A stretch of 64,000 nt of DNA, taken from RGIG6353 sp964650465 (GTDB lineage Bacteria > Bacillota > Clostridia > Oscillospirales > SIG627). The stretch lies in contig CAZYTA010000001.1 of assembly GCA_964650465.1 (NCBI GenBank), positions 39,275-103,274 on the forward strand, read 5' to 3'. A program made the position numbers and the translations under genes. The notes under the pieces were generated by a model that was not told where the DNA came from, did not search any database, and saw only the letters and a list, made by a program, of their open reading frames with translations. Positions 57,253-64,000 of the stretch are shown piece by piece; positions within the stretch are counted from its first letter, which is position 1; the number at the start of each line of letters is the position of its first letter.

Positions 57253-59034
57253 TCATTCAAAATCAAAGGATATAACATCAACCGTATTCCCGTCGCCCCA
57301 TGTGGCTATGGGAAGGAGTACAAGCCTGTCAAGCTCCCTGTTTACCTCAAGATGCAGGAAGCGGCATCTGTTGTCTGTGACCCTTGCAAGCTCAATTCTT
57401 TCGCCCTGCAGCTCGCCGTACAGCAGGTACTCGCGGCAGAGTGTTTTGGGCATATGCATCTGCGGGCTGTTGAGCAGAATATTGGACCTTGTTGCGTGCA
57501 TTTTCTCACAGGCACCGCCCGGGATAGTGTCTCTGTTGAGGTCTGAGGAAAATACCACATGCACGAAGCCCACTTTTTCCTTATCGAAGGAATAGGCTAT
57601 CTCACTGCCAAGCTCAGCCTTGTAGGAGGCGGTGTCCTGTGTGGTGGAGTAAATGCGGTGTCCTCTGTCCTGTCCGTTGCGGAGGCTGTCGGGGGCATTG
57701 AGCTTTGCCTTACGGCAGGTGTCCGATACGGCTCTCAGCCTTGACGGCAGGAAGCCGTCGGCGTTCATTATGCTCCTTTGAAGCTCATCAATGCTGTGAA
57801 GGTAAACATCGTGGGGAGTAAAGCCGTTTTTCTTGGCAATGGCGGCGGCTCTGCCTACTGCATCGCCCAGAAGCATACAGGTAGCCATTACTCTTATACT
57901 GCTCATTGCCATGTGTGTCATGCTGATGTTTCTGCCTGCAAAGAAAAGGTTTTCCACATTCTCGGAATAGAGGGCTCTGTAGGGCAGTGAGTAGGGACGG
58001 GGTGTTGTGAAATTGGTATTGGGTACACCTCTGTGCCAGAAGCCTCCGGGGAAATGGTCGTCAAGAGGCCAGCCGCCATAGGCTATTTCGTCCTCGAAAA
58101 CCACTCCGTCGGAGATATCCCTCTGTGTTATCATATACTCTCCGCACATTCTTCTTGACTCCCGCTTTCCCGGTAAAAAGCCGAGAAATTCAAGCTCCCA
58201 GTTTTCAGCCTTGAATTTTTCGTTATTCTTAACATAGTCCCAGGTACCTGCGGCAAGCGAAACAAGCTCGTCACGAAGCTCCTCGGTATCGCCTATGGAG
58301 TCACGGTTTCCGCCAAGCTCAAGATACCAGAAGTTTTCGCTTTCATGATAAATATTGGGACCTCTGTTCTCAAAGTCACGGTCGGTAAGCCTTGTTGCCC
58401 ATGCGGGAGGTGTGTATTTTATGGGGCGCTCGGTCTCTCTGCCCTGTATGAGACAGGACATACCCATAGTCATGCTGTCGCCGTTATCGACTGTGGTATC
58501 CTCTCCGTATTCCTGCTTTCCTTCCCTGCCTATCTTAAAATGTGCATTTGTAAGGGGTGCTAAAATACTGTCGCCCGAGCAGTCGCTGAAATAGTCTGCC
58601 TCCACCTCAAAAAAGGTCTGTGTGGTCATCTGGTAGCCCGTAACGGTTTTTATGCGGGTGTCTCTGCCATAGGCAAAATCACCCTTATCCACCTCGGCAT
58701 CCATGCAGGTGCAGTTGAGCAGGGGTGTAATGTTCTTTTCTCTTTTGATAAAATCATAGAGTACGGTATCCCATATATGAAAATTCTTTGTGGGGTTGCG
58801 GTGATAATTTTCAAGGGCAATTTCCTCCATGAGTCCGCTTTCCTTGTTGTCCTCACCCAGCGCGCCGCATATCCACATTCTTATTTCCGAGGAGGCGTTG
58901 CCTCCGAAAACGGGACGCTCGTGCATAAGCACTACCTTCAAGCCCTCTCTTGCCGCACCTATTGCCGCCGCCATGCCCGCCATACCTCCGCCTACAACAC
59001 AGAGGTCGCATTTTATATATTTTTTGTTAAGCAT
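57253..59034 (-). CDS. FAD-dependent oxidoreductase
   Basis: The 593-residue protein has an N-terminal FAD Rossmann motif CVVGGGMAGMAAAIGAAREG followed by VVLMHERPVFGGNASSEIRM, as in the FAD_oxidored family (PF12831) often found in glycan-degradation loci. DCSGDSILA and NLFFAGRNISMTHMAMSSIR are further FAD contacts. A ~130-residue C-terminal beta domain follows. It probably oxidises a sugar or uronate in the cytoplasm; the substrate is unknown. AAGGAG precedes the start. It is divergent from the PocR/AraC regulator and upstream of the beta-helix gene, separated by a terminator. Confidence 0.85.
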   Translation of the reverse strand: MLNKKYIKCDLCVVGGGMAGMAAAIGAAREGLKVVLMHERPVFGGNASSEIRMWICGALGEDNKESGLMEEIALENYHRNPTKNFHIWDTVLYDFIKREKNITPLLNCTCMDAEVDKGDFAYGRDTRIKTVTGYQMTTQTFFEVEADYFSDCSGDSILAPLTNAHFKIGREGKQEYGEDTTVDNGDSMTMGMSCLIQGRETERPIKYTPPAWATRLTDRDFENRGPNIYHESENFWYLELGGNRDSIGDTEELRDELVSLAAGTWDYVKNNEKFKAENWELEFLGFLPGKRESRRMCGEYMITQRDISDGVVFEDEIAYGGWPLDDHFPGGFWHRGVPNTNFTTPRPYSLPYRALYSENVENLFFAGRNISMTHMAMSSIRVMATCMLLGDAVGRAAAIAKKNGFTPHDVYLHSIDELQRSIMNADGFLPSRLRAVSDTCRKAKLNAPDSLRNGQDRGHRIYSTTQDTASYKAELGSEIAYSFDKEKVGFVHVVFSSDLNRDTIPGGACEKMHATRSNILLNSPQMHMPKTLCREYLLYGELQGERIELARVTDNRCRFLHLEVNRELDRLVLLPIATWGDGNTVDVISFDFE

Positions 59035-59044
59035 AACTTTCTCC

Positions 59045-59073
59045 TTGCATTTTATTTATATTTCTGATACAAT
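59045..59073 (+). promoter_or_regulatory. Probable promoter of the PocR/AraC regulator
   Basis: TTGCAT, 17-base spacer, TACAAT, within the 100-base divergent gap with the FAD oxidoreductase gene. Confidence 0.5.
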
Positions 59074-59137
59074 AATAGCAGATTTTATGGATATTTCTTG
59101 AAAATAAATGCTGACAAATATAAAGAAAGTGCAAAAT

Positions 59138-59941
59138 ATGAAACAATTAGCCGAAAACATTGCCCGATACACAGAATACCTGAGGACATCGGGGCTGAAT
59201 GTATCGATACATTTCAGCAATAAACTGCTGAGTATGATTCCGCCCGAGCTTTTCGATATTATCTGCCCTTACAATGTACACACAAATCCCTACTGTATGT
59301 GGATAAAGCAGTGCGACAACCACAAATGCATCGAATCACAGCAGGAGCTTATAAAAAGAGGAGCTTCGGGTGTCAGAGTATGCCACGCCGGTGTAAAGGA
59401 ATACATCACTCCATTTTGCCGCAACAAAGAGCCGTCGGGGATTGTTTCGGTCAGCGGTTACAGAGAGACCGCACATGAAACGAATGAAAACAAGCTGTGG
59501 TTTTCATCTCTTTCAGACAAAGAAATCCCTTTAGAGCTTGCAAAAACTCTTGTAACTCCATTGACAGTTATGCTGGAGCGCCTTATTGAAAATGACCTTG
59601 CAAAGGAAAAAAGCGAATACACTCAGATACTTCAATATTTGAGCGAATACTATCTTACTGCAGACCTAAATGGGATTTGCCGTCATTTTCACAGAAGCGC
59701 CTCTCACATCAGCCACCTTTTTAAGAAAAACTCGGGAATGACTTTGCGTGCATATTGCAATAAGCTGAAGCTTGAGAATGCAGAAAGGCTTCTCGTAACA
59801 ACAAATATGTCTGTAACCCGAATAGCTCTTGACTCAGGGTTTGGAGATGTAAGCCATTTTATTAATCTTTTCAAAAAGAAATACGGACTCTCCCCTCTTG
59901 CATACAGAAAAGGCATTGACAAAAAAACTGCCTTGGAGTAA
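59138..59941 (+). CDS. AraC-family regulator with PocR-type sensor domain
   Basis: The start is set at 59138 (MKQLAENIARYTEYLRTSG); an ATG at 59108 has no ribosome site. The 267-residue protein has an N-terminal PocR-like domain with the cysteine pattern CDNHKC...RVCHAGVKEYITPFCR (about residues 60-105) and GIVSVSGYR. Two C-terminal AraC helix-turn-helix units follow: DLNGICRHFHRSASHISHLF, and VTRIALDSGFGDVSHFINLF with LSPLAYRKG. PocR domains bind small polyols or related ligands. It is divergent from the FAD oxidoreductase and beta-helix genes and likely controls them. Confidence 0.87.
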   Translation: MKQLAENIARYTEYLRTSGLNVSIHFSNKLLSMIPPELFDIICPYNVHTNPYCMWIKQCDNHKCIESQQELIKRGASGVRVCHAGVKEYITPFCRNKEPSGIVSVSGYRETAHETNENKLWFSSLSDKEIPLELAKTLVTPLTVMLERLIENDLAKEKSEYTQILQYLSEYYLTADLNGICRHFHRSASHISHLFKKNSGMTLRAYCNKLKLENAERLLVTTNMSVTRIALDSGFGDVSHFINLFKKKYGLSPLAYRKGIDKKTALE

Positions 59942-59976
59942 AATTCTATTATATTTAAAAGAAAGAAGTGTGAGCA

Positions 59977-60849
59977 ATGAAGCTGACCGAAATTTTAAGC
60001 AGTGGGAAATTATCCCTTTCCTTTGAGGTATTCCCGCCAAAAACCGATACAGCCTTTGACAGTGTAAAGCATGCAACCGAGGAGATAGCAAAGCTTCGCC
60101 CCTCGTTCATGAGTGTAACCTACGGTGCGGGAGGCGGTACGAGTAAATATACCCTTGACATTGCGAAGAATATCAAGGCGAATTACGGAGTGCCCACACT
60201 TGCCCATCTCACCTGCGTTTCGTCAACAAGGGAGACGGTTCATCAGAAAATAGCCGAAATAAAGGAAGCAGGTATCGTCAATGTCATGGCATTGAGAGGA
60301 GACCTTACTCCCGAGCTTGAGGGTACAGACCGCTCGGGCTGGGCATATCAGCACGCAATCGACCTTGTGCGTGAGCTTAAGGAAACCGCCGATTTCTGTA
60401 TCGGTGGTGCCTGCTACCCCGAAATACACCCCGAAAGCACAAACCAAAAGGAAGACATACAGCACCTTAAGGAAAAGGTTGATGCAGGCTGCTCCTTTCT
60501 CACAACACAGATGTTTTTTGACAACAATCTGCTTTACAATTTCCTTTACAAAATAAGGGAGGCGGGAATAACGGTCCCCGTAATCCCCGGAATAATGCCA
60601 ATTACAAACGGCAATCAGGTTGACAGGGCGATAAAGCTTTCAGGGTCATTTATGCCTCAGCGCTTTAAATCGCTTGTTGACAAATTCGGCAACACACCTG
60701 CTGCTATGAAACAGGCGGGTATTGCCTATGCCACCGACCAGATTATTGACCTTTTTGCCAACGGCATTACAAACGTACACGTTTATTCCATGAACAAGCC
60801 CGATGTTGCAGAGGCAATACAGCGCAACCTGTCGGACATTTTAGGCTGA
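59977..60849 (+). CDS. metF: 5,10-methylenetetrahydrofolate reductase
   Basis: The 290-residue protein is a TIM-barrel MetF. LSFEVFPPKTD holds the catalytic Glu, FMSVTYGAGGGTSKYTLDIA and NVMALRGDLTPE are the FAD and folate contacts, and CYPEIHPES and TQMFFDN are also conserved. It reduces methylene-THF to methyl-THF, the methyl donor for methionine synthase. AAAGAAAG precedes the start. Its stop codon overlaps the next start (TGATG), and metH follows, so the three genes form one methionine operon. Confidence 0.95.
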   Translation: MKLTEILSSGKLSLSFEVFPPKTDTAFDSVKHATEEIAKLRPSFMSVTYGAGGGTSKYTLDIAKNIKANYGVPTLAHLTCVSSTRETVHQKIAEIKEAGIVNVMALRGDLTPELEGTDRSGWAYQHAIDLVRELKETADFCIGGACYPEIHPESTNQKEDIQHLKEKVDAGCSFLTTQMFFDNNLLYNFLYKIREAGITVPVIPGIMPITNGNQVDRAIKLSGSFMPQRFKSLVDKFGNTPAAMKQAGIAYATDQIIDLFANGITNVHVYSMNKPDVAEAIQRNLSDILG

Positions 60850-61409
60850 TGATATACACTGTAAGCTATGAGGCTCCTTTGATAAACAGGAGTGAGATAC
60901 TGCGTTACGCGGGGGTGAAGTACAGCTCCGCTGAAACAGAGGCATTGCTGGACAGATGTCTCGACAGGCTTGACTGCTTCTCCTACAGGGTATGCTATAC
61001 CGAGCTTCCCGCAAAGAATATATTCAACATCACCTCAGAGACACTGAACACTGCTCTGAGGGGCTGTGACAGTGCGGTGGTTTTTGCGGCTACCGTAGGG
61101 ATAGAGATAGACCGCCTTATTGCAAGATATTCGGCGGTGTCGCCTGCTATGGCGGTAATGCTGCAGGCGATGGGTGCGGAAAGAGTTGAAAGCCTTTGCA
61201 ACACCTTTTGCAAGGATATAGCAAGGGGCAGAAGCACGAAGCCCCGGGTGAGTGCGGGCTACGGAGACCTTCCTCTTGAGCTGCAGAAAGATATTTTTGC
61301 CATGCTTGACTGTCCGAAAAGAATAGGATTGACCTTAAACGAGAGCCTTTTGATGTCACCTTCAAAATCAGTAACAGCAATTTTTGGAGTTAAAAATGAA
61401 AATACTTGA
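60849..61409 (+). CDS. Free-standing MetH activation-domain protein
   Basis: The 186-residue protein corresponds to the AdoMet-binding reactivation domain normally at the C-terminus of MetH. The key block SAGYGDLPLELQKDIFAMLD followed by KRIGLTLNESLLMSPSKSVT matches the RxSPGYG/S..Y..P region, and an N-terminal RYAGVKYSS segment is typical of the short clostridial form. It should serve reductive methylation of cob(II)alamin in the partner MetH. It overlaps metF by one base and the metH start by 14 bases, so all three are coupled. Confidence 0.87.
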   Translation: MIYTVSYEAPLINRSEILRYAGVKYSSAETEALLDRCLDRLDCFSYRVCYTELPAKNIFNITSETLNTALRGCDSAVVFAATVGIEIDRLIARYSAVSPAMAVMLQAMGAERVESLCNTFCKDIARGRSTKPRVSAGYGDLPLELQKDIFAMLDCPKRIGLTLNESLLMSPSKSVTAIFGVKNENT

Positions 61410-63798
61410 ATTTATAAAAGACCGTCTGCTGTACCTTGACGGAGGAATGGGAACATTGCTTCAAGAGAGAGGACTGCATCCGGGTGAGCTTCCTGAAAGA
61501 TGGAATATAACACACCACGAAATAATAACCGAAATACACCGCTCTTATTTTGAAGCTGGAAGCAATGTAGTCAATACAAACACCTTCGGAGCAAGCATTC
61601 TTAAATTTTCCGAAGGCGAGCTTGAAGAAATCATTTCCTCGGCTGTAGCAAATGCAAGGAAAGCCGCAGAGGAAAGCCAAGGAGACCACCCGAAATGGGT
61701 AGCCCTCGACATAGGACCTACGGGTCGCATGCTCAAGCCCTACGGAGACCTTGATTTTGAAGATGCAGTAGCGGTGTTTGCGAAAACAGTACAGCTTGGA
61801 GTGAAATACGGAGCCGACCTTATCGTTATCGAAACCATGAATGACAGCTACGAAACAAAGGCGGCACTCCTTGCGGCAAAAGAAAACAGCACTCTGCCCG
61901 TCTTTGTGTCCAATGCCTACGGTGAGGACGGGAAGCTGATGACGGGCGCAGACCCGGGTGCAATGGTTGCCATGCTTGAGGGTATGGGAGCAGATGCAAT
62001 AGGAGTAAATTGCTCACTTGGTCCGAAGGCTCTTGCCTCGGTTGTTGAAAAATATCTGGAATACTCCTCTCTTCCAATACTTCTTAAACCAAACGCAGGA
62101 CTTCCCAAAGCAGTAAACGGAAAGACTGTGTATGATATTCTGCCCGAAGAATTTGCCGCCGAAACATGTACGCTGATTAAAAAGGGTGTTCGCATTGCGG
62201 GAGGCTGTTGCGGAACTACTCCCGAATATATCTCGGCAACAGTAAAAGGTTCAAAAAATATAAAGCCTGTTGAAATTACCAAGAAAAGCATCACCTGGGT
62301 GTCATCGTATACCCACTCTGTAGTATTCGGAAATGCGCCAGTGCTCATCGGAGAAAGAATAAATCCCACAGGCAAAAAGCGTTTTAAGGAAGCATTGAAG
62401 GAGCACGATATAGATTACATTTTAAAAGAGGGCATTGCACAGCAGGAAAAAGGCGTACACATTCTTGATGTAAATGTAGGTCTGCCGGAAATAGACGAGG
62501 TAGAAATGCTGGAAACGGCAGTTTCAAGGCTTCAGGCTATCATCGACTTGCCTTTGCAAATAGATACCTCGGATGCTGCCGCTATGGAGGCGGCACTCCG
62601 CCGTTACAACGGAAAGACAATGATAAACTCCGTCAACGGTAAAAAAGAGAGCATGGAAGCTGTCTTCCCTCTTGCTAAAAAATACGGCGGTCTTATAGTT
62701 GCGCTGACCCTTGACGAATCGGGAATTCCCGACACAGCGGAGGGCAGACTGGCTATAGCCAAAAACATACTTGCCGAAGCAGAAAAGTACTCAATTGACA
62801 AGAAGGACATAATTTTCGACCCTCTGGCAATGACCGTATCTGCAGACAACAACGCCGCAAAAGAGACAATGCGTGCAGTTGAGCTGATAAAAAATGAGCT
62901 GGGATGTCACACCTCTTTGGGTGTATCGAATGTATCCTTCGGTCTCCCTATGCGTGATGTCATTAACGGCACCTTCTTTGCGATGACTCTGTCAAAGGGG
63001 CTTTCGGCGGCAATTATGAATCCTTACTCTGCCGAAATGATGAAAACCTATCACAGCTATCTTGCTCTGGCGGGACTTGACGAAAGCTGTTCACAGTATA
63101 TAGACTTTGCACAAGGGCTTCCTCAGCAGGAAACCGTTGTAACCGAAAAAAAAGCCGAAACAAAGGAAAGCTACGCCTCACAGCTTCAAAGAGCCGTCAT
63201 AAAGGGCTTGAAGGAGCAAGCGGCATCACTTACAAAGGAGCTTATAAAAAGCACTCCACCACTGCAGATAGTTCAGGAGGAAATCATCCCTGCGCTGAAC
63301 ACGGTAGGTACAGGCTTCGAAAACAAAACGGTATACCTGCCGCAGCTGCTTATGAGTGCCGAAGCGGCAAAAGCTGCTTTCGAGGTAATCAAATCCAATA
63401 TGTCGGGAGATAAGTCAGGTAACAGAGGCGAGTTTGTGCTTGCTACGGTCAAGGGAGATATACACGATATCGGAAAGAATATAGTCAAGCTGTTGCTTGA
63501 AAACTACGGATTCTCCGTATCGGATTTAGGACGTGATGTCCCCCCGGAGGCTGTAGCCGACGAGGTAATAAGACTTCACGCACCCATAGCAGGACTCAGC
63601 GCACTTATGACTACAACAGTTCCCGCCATGGAAGAAACAATAAAGCTTCTGCACGAAAAAGCTCCCTGGTGTAAAATAATTGTAGGAGGCGCAGTGCTTA
63701 CAAAGGATTATGCCGATGCCATAGGTGCGGACTTTTATGCAAAGGATGCCATGGAGGCTGTACGCTGTGCGGAAAATATCACAAATACAATATCCTGA
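61396..63798 (+). CDS. metH: Cobalamin-dependent methionine synthase lacking the activation domain
   Basis: The start is set at 61396 (MKILEFIKDRLLYLDGG) with TTGGAG six bases upstream, inside the preceding gene. The 800-residue protein has a homocysteine-binding barrel (DGGMGTLLQERG, and the zinc Cys motif RIAGGCCGTTPEYI at about 270), a pterin-binding domain (LIGERINPTGKKRFKEAL, about 315-560), and the helical cap plus B12-binding domain. The latter has VKGDIHDIGKNIVKLLLENY (about residues 688-707), in which DxHxxG supplies the cobalt-ligating His. It ends before the AdoMet activation domain, which is encoded as a separate protein just upstream. It makes methionine from homocysteine and methyl-THF. 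Confidence 0.95.
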   Translation: MKILEFIKDRLLYLDGGMGTLLQERGLHPGELPERWNITHHEIITEIHRSYFEAGSNVVNTNTFGASILKFSEGELEEIISSAVANARKAAEESQGDHPKWVALDIGPTGRMLKPYGDLDFEDAVAVFAKTVQLGVKYGADLIVIETMNDSYETKAALLAAKENSTLPVFVSNAYGEDGKLMTGADPGAMVAMLEGMGADAIGVNCSLGPKALASVVEKYLEYSSLPILLKPNAGLPKAVNGKTVYDILPEEFAAETCTLIKKGVRIAGGCCGTTPEYISATVKGSKNIKPVEITKKSITWVSSYTHSVVFGNAPVLIGERINPTGKKRFKEALKEHDIDYILKEGIAQQEKGVHILDVNVGLPEIDEVEMLETAVSRLQAIIDLPLQIDTSDAAAMEAALRRYNGKTMINSVNGKKESMEAVFPLAKKYGGLIVALTLDESGIPDTAEGRLAIAKNILAEAEKYSIDKKDIIFDPLAMTVSADNNAAKETMRAVELIKNELGCHTSLGVSNVSFGLPMRDVINGTFFAMTLSKGLSAAIMNPYSAEMMKTYHSYLALAGLDESCSQYIDFAQGLPQQETVVTEKKAETKESYASQLQRAVIKGLKEQAASLTKELIKSTPPLQIVQEEIIPALNTVGTGFENKTVYLPQLLMSAEAAKAAFEVIKSNMSGDKSGNRGEFVLATVKGDIHDIGKNIVKLLLENYGFSVSDLGRDVPPEAVADEVIRLHAPIAGLSALMTTTVPAMEETIKLLHEKAPWCKIIVGGAVLTKDYADAIGADFYAKDAMEAVRCAENITNTIS

Positions 63799-63847
63799 CA
63801 GGTTGTGTTTTTAAGCGCTTCTTAAAAAAATCAAGCCCTCTCATCAA

Positions 63848-63889
63848 AACAAAGGAAAAGAACACCGACAGGTGTTCTTTTCCTTTGTT
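63848..63889 (+). terminator. Terminator of the metF-metH operon
   Basis: AACAAAGGAAAAGAACACC / GGTGTTCTTTTCCTTTGTT with a GACA loop: a long perfect stem. The inner arms are flanked by T-rich sequence. Confidence 0.85.
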
Positions 63890-63945
63890 GGCAAGGTCGT
63901 ACAAATCCGAACCCCTCTGAATTTTTTACGTATGTGTTCGAACCA

Positions 63946-64000
63946 CTACATATTATTTTTAAGATATTCATTAGCCTGTTTAAGTAAAAGTTTTGTATCG
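63946..64000 (-). CDS. Possible C-terminal end of a minus-strand gene
   Basis: From the window edge the minus strand is open for 17 codons (DTKLLLKQANEYLKNNM) and ends in TAG at 63946-63948. The amphipathic helix-like composition fits the tail of a real protein, but the stretch is too short to identify. Confidence 0.3.
   Translation of the reverse strand, partial: DTKLLLKQANEYLKNNM

Overview
The window looks like a contig piece from an endospore-forming member of the Clostridia, probably a gut-associated Oscillospirales/Eubacteriales-type organism assembled from short reads. The evidence is as follows. It carries sporulation genes (a YunB-type protein and both dipicolinate synthase subunits; the latter argues against cluster I Clostridium species, many of which lack DpaAB). 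It has strict-anaerobe metabolism (an indolepyruvate:ferredoxin oxidoreductase), SLH-type surface anchoring, T-box and cobalamin riboswitches, strong A-tract ribosome binding sites, moderate GC content by eye, and intracellular glycosidases including a GH95 fucosidase. A run of exactly 100 N at 34391-34490 is an assembly gap inside a repeat. The species cannot be named from the sequence alone.

Layout. 1-9 kb: yunB end, a zinc-ribbon membrane protein, an AEC transporter, a spermidine-synthase-like methyltransferase, an acyl-CoA synthetase paired with an E2-like acyltransferase, and dpaBA. 9-14.3 kb: an orphan solute-binding lipoprotein, a second zinc-ribbon membrane protein, and a copA-copZ copper export operon. 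14.3-19 kb: an ECF sigma factor, its probable membrane anti-sigma factor and a DUF4358 lipoprotein, followed by an MBOAT/DHHW pair expected to O-acylate a surface polymer. 19-23 kb: a trigger-factor-like lipoprotein, an IS3-type relic and a GH95 enzyme. 23-31 kb: a six-gene operon (sodium symporter, AMP-forming CoA ligase, iorA, iorB, paaK, tandem ACT protein) behind a T-box leader whose specifier reads as UAC (Tyr). 31-34 kb: an OPT transporter translationally coupled to a PqqD-domain protein, and a divergent EEP-family enzyme.

34.3-39.7 kb: the assembly gap, then a large secreted tyrosine-phosphatase-like surface protein, an SLH protein, and two tandemly duplicated ~42-residue peptide genes that share the C-terminal tail of the SLH protein. 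39.7-41 kb: an ECF-type S component and a DUF4430 lipoprotein behind a cobalamin riboswitch. 41-48 kb: a ferritin-like protein of unknown role, a cation/proton antiporter, and a GH5-like/ceramidase-like pair divergent from an AraC regulator. 48-54.7 kb: tRNA-Ser(GCU), an unknown membrane protein, an RsmF-like methyltransferase, a PHP phosphatase, an orphan EutH, a PaaI thioesterase, a DMT and a YitT-like transporter. 54.7-60 kb: a beta-helix protein and an FAD oxidoreductase divergent from a PocR/AraC regulator. 60-64 kb: metF, a free-standing MetH activation-domain protein, and a metH lacking that domain.

The most interesting system is the T-box operon. A T-box switches genes on when a tRNA is uncharged. 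That is the wrong logic for aromatic amino-acid degradation and the right logic for making aromatic amino acids from scavenged aryl acetates: import, CoA activation, reductive carboxylation by IorAB to the arylpyruvate, then transamination. Other points worth attention are the SLH/peptide tail sharing, a Shine-Dalgarno separated from its start codon by a hairpin, and a family of ~90-110 bp interspersed repeats with co-varying hairpins.
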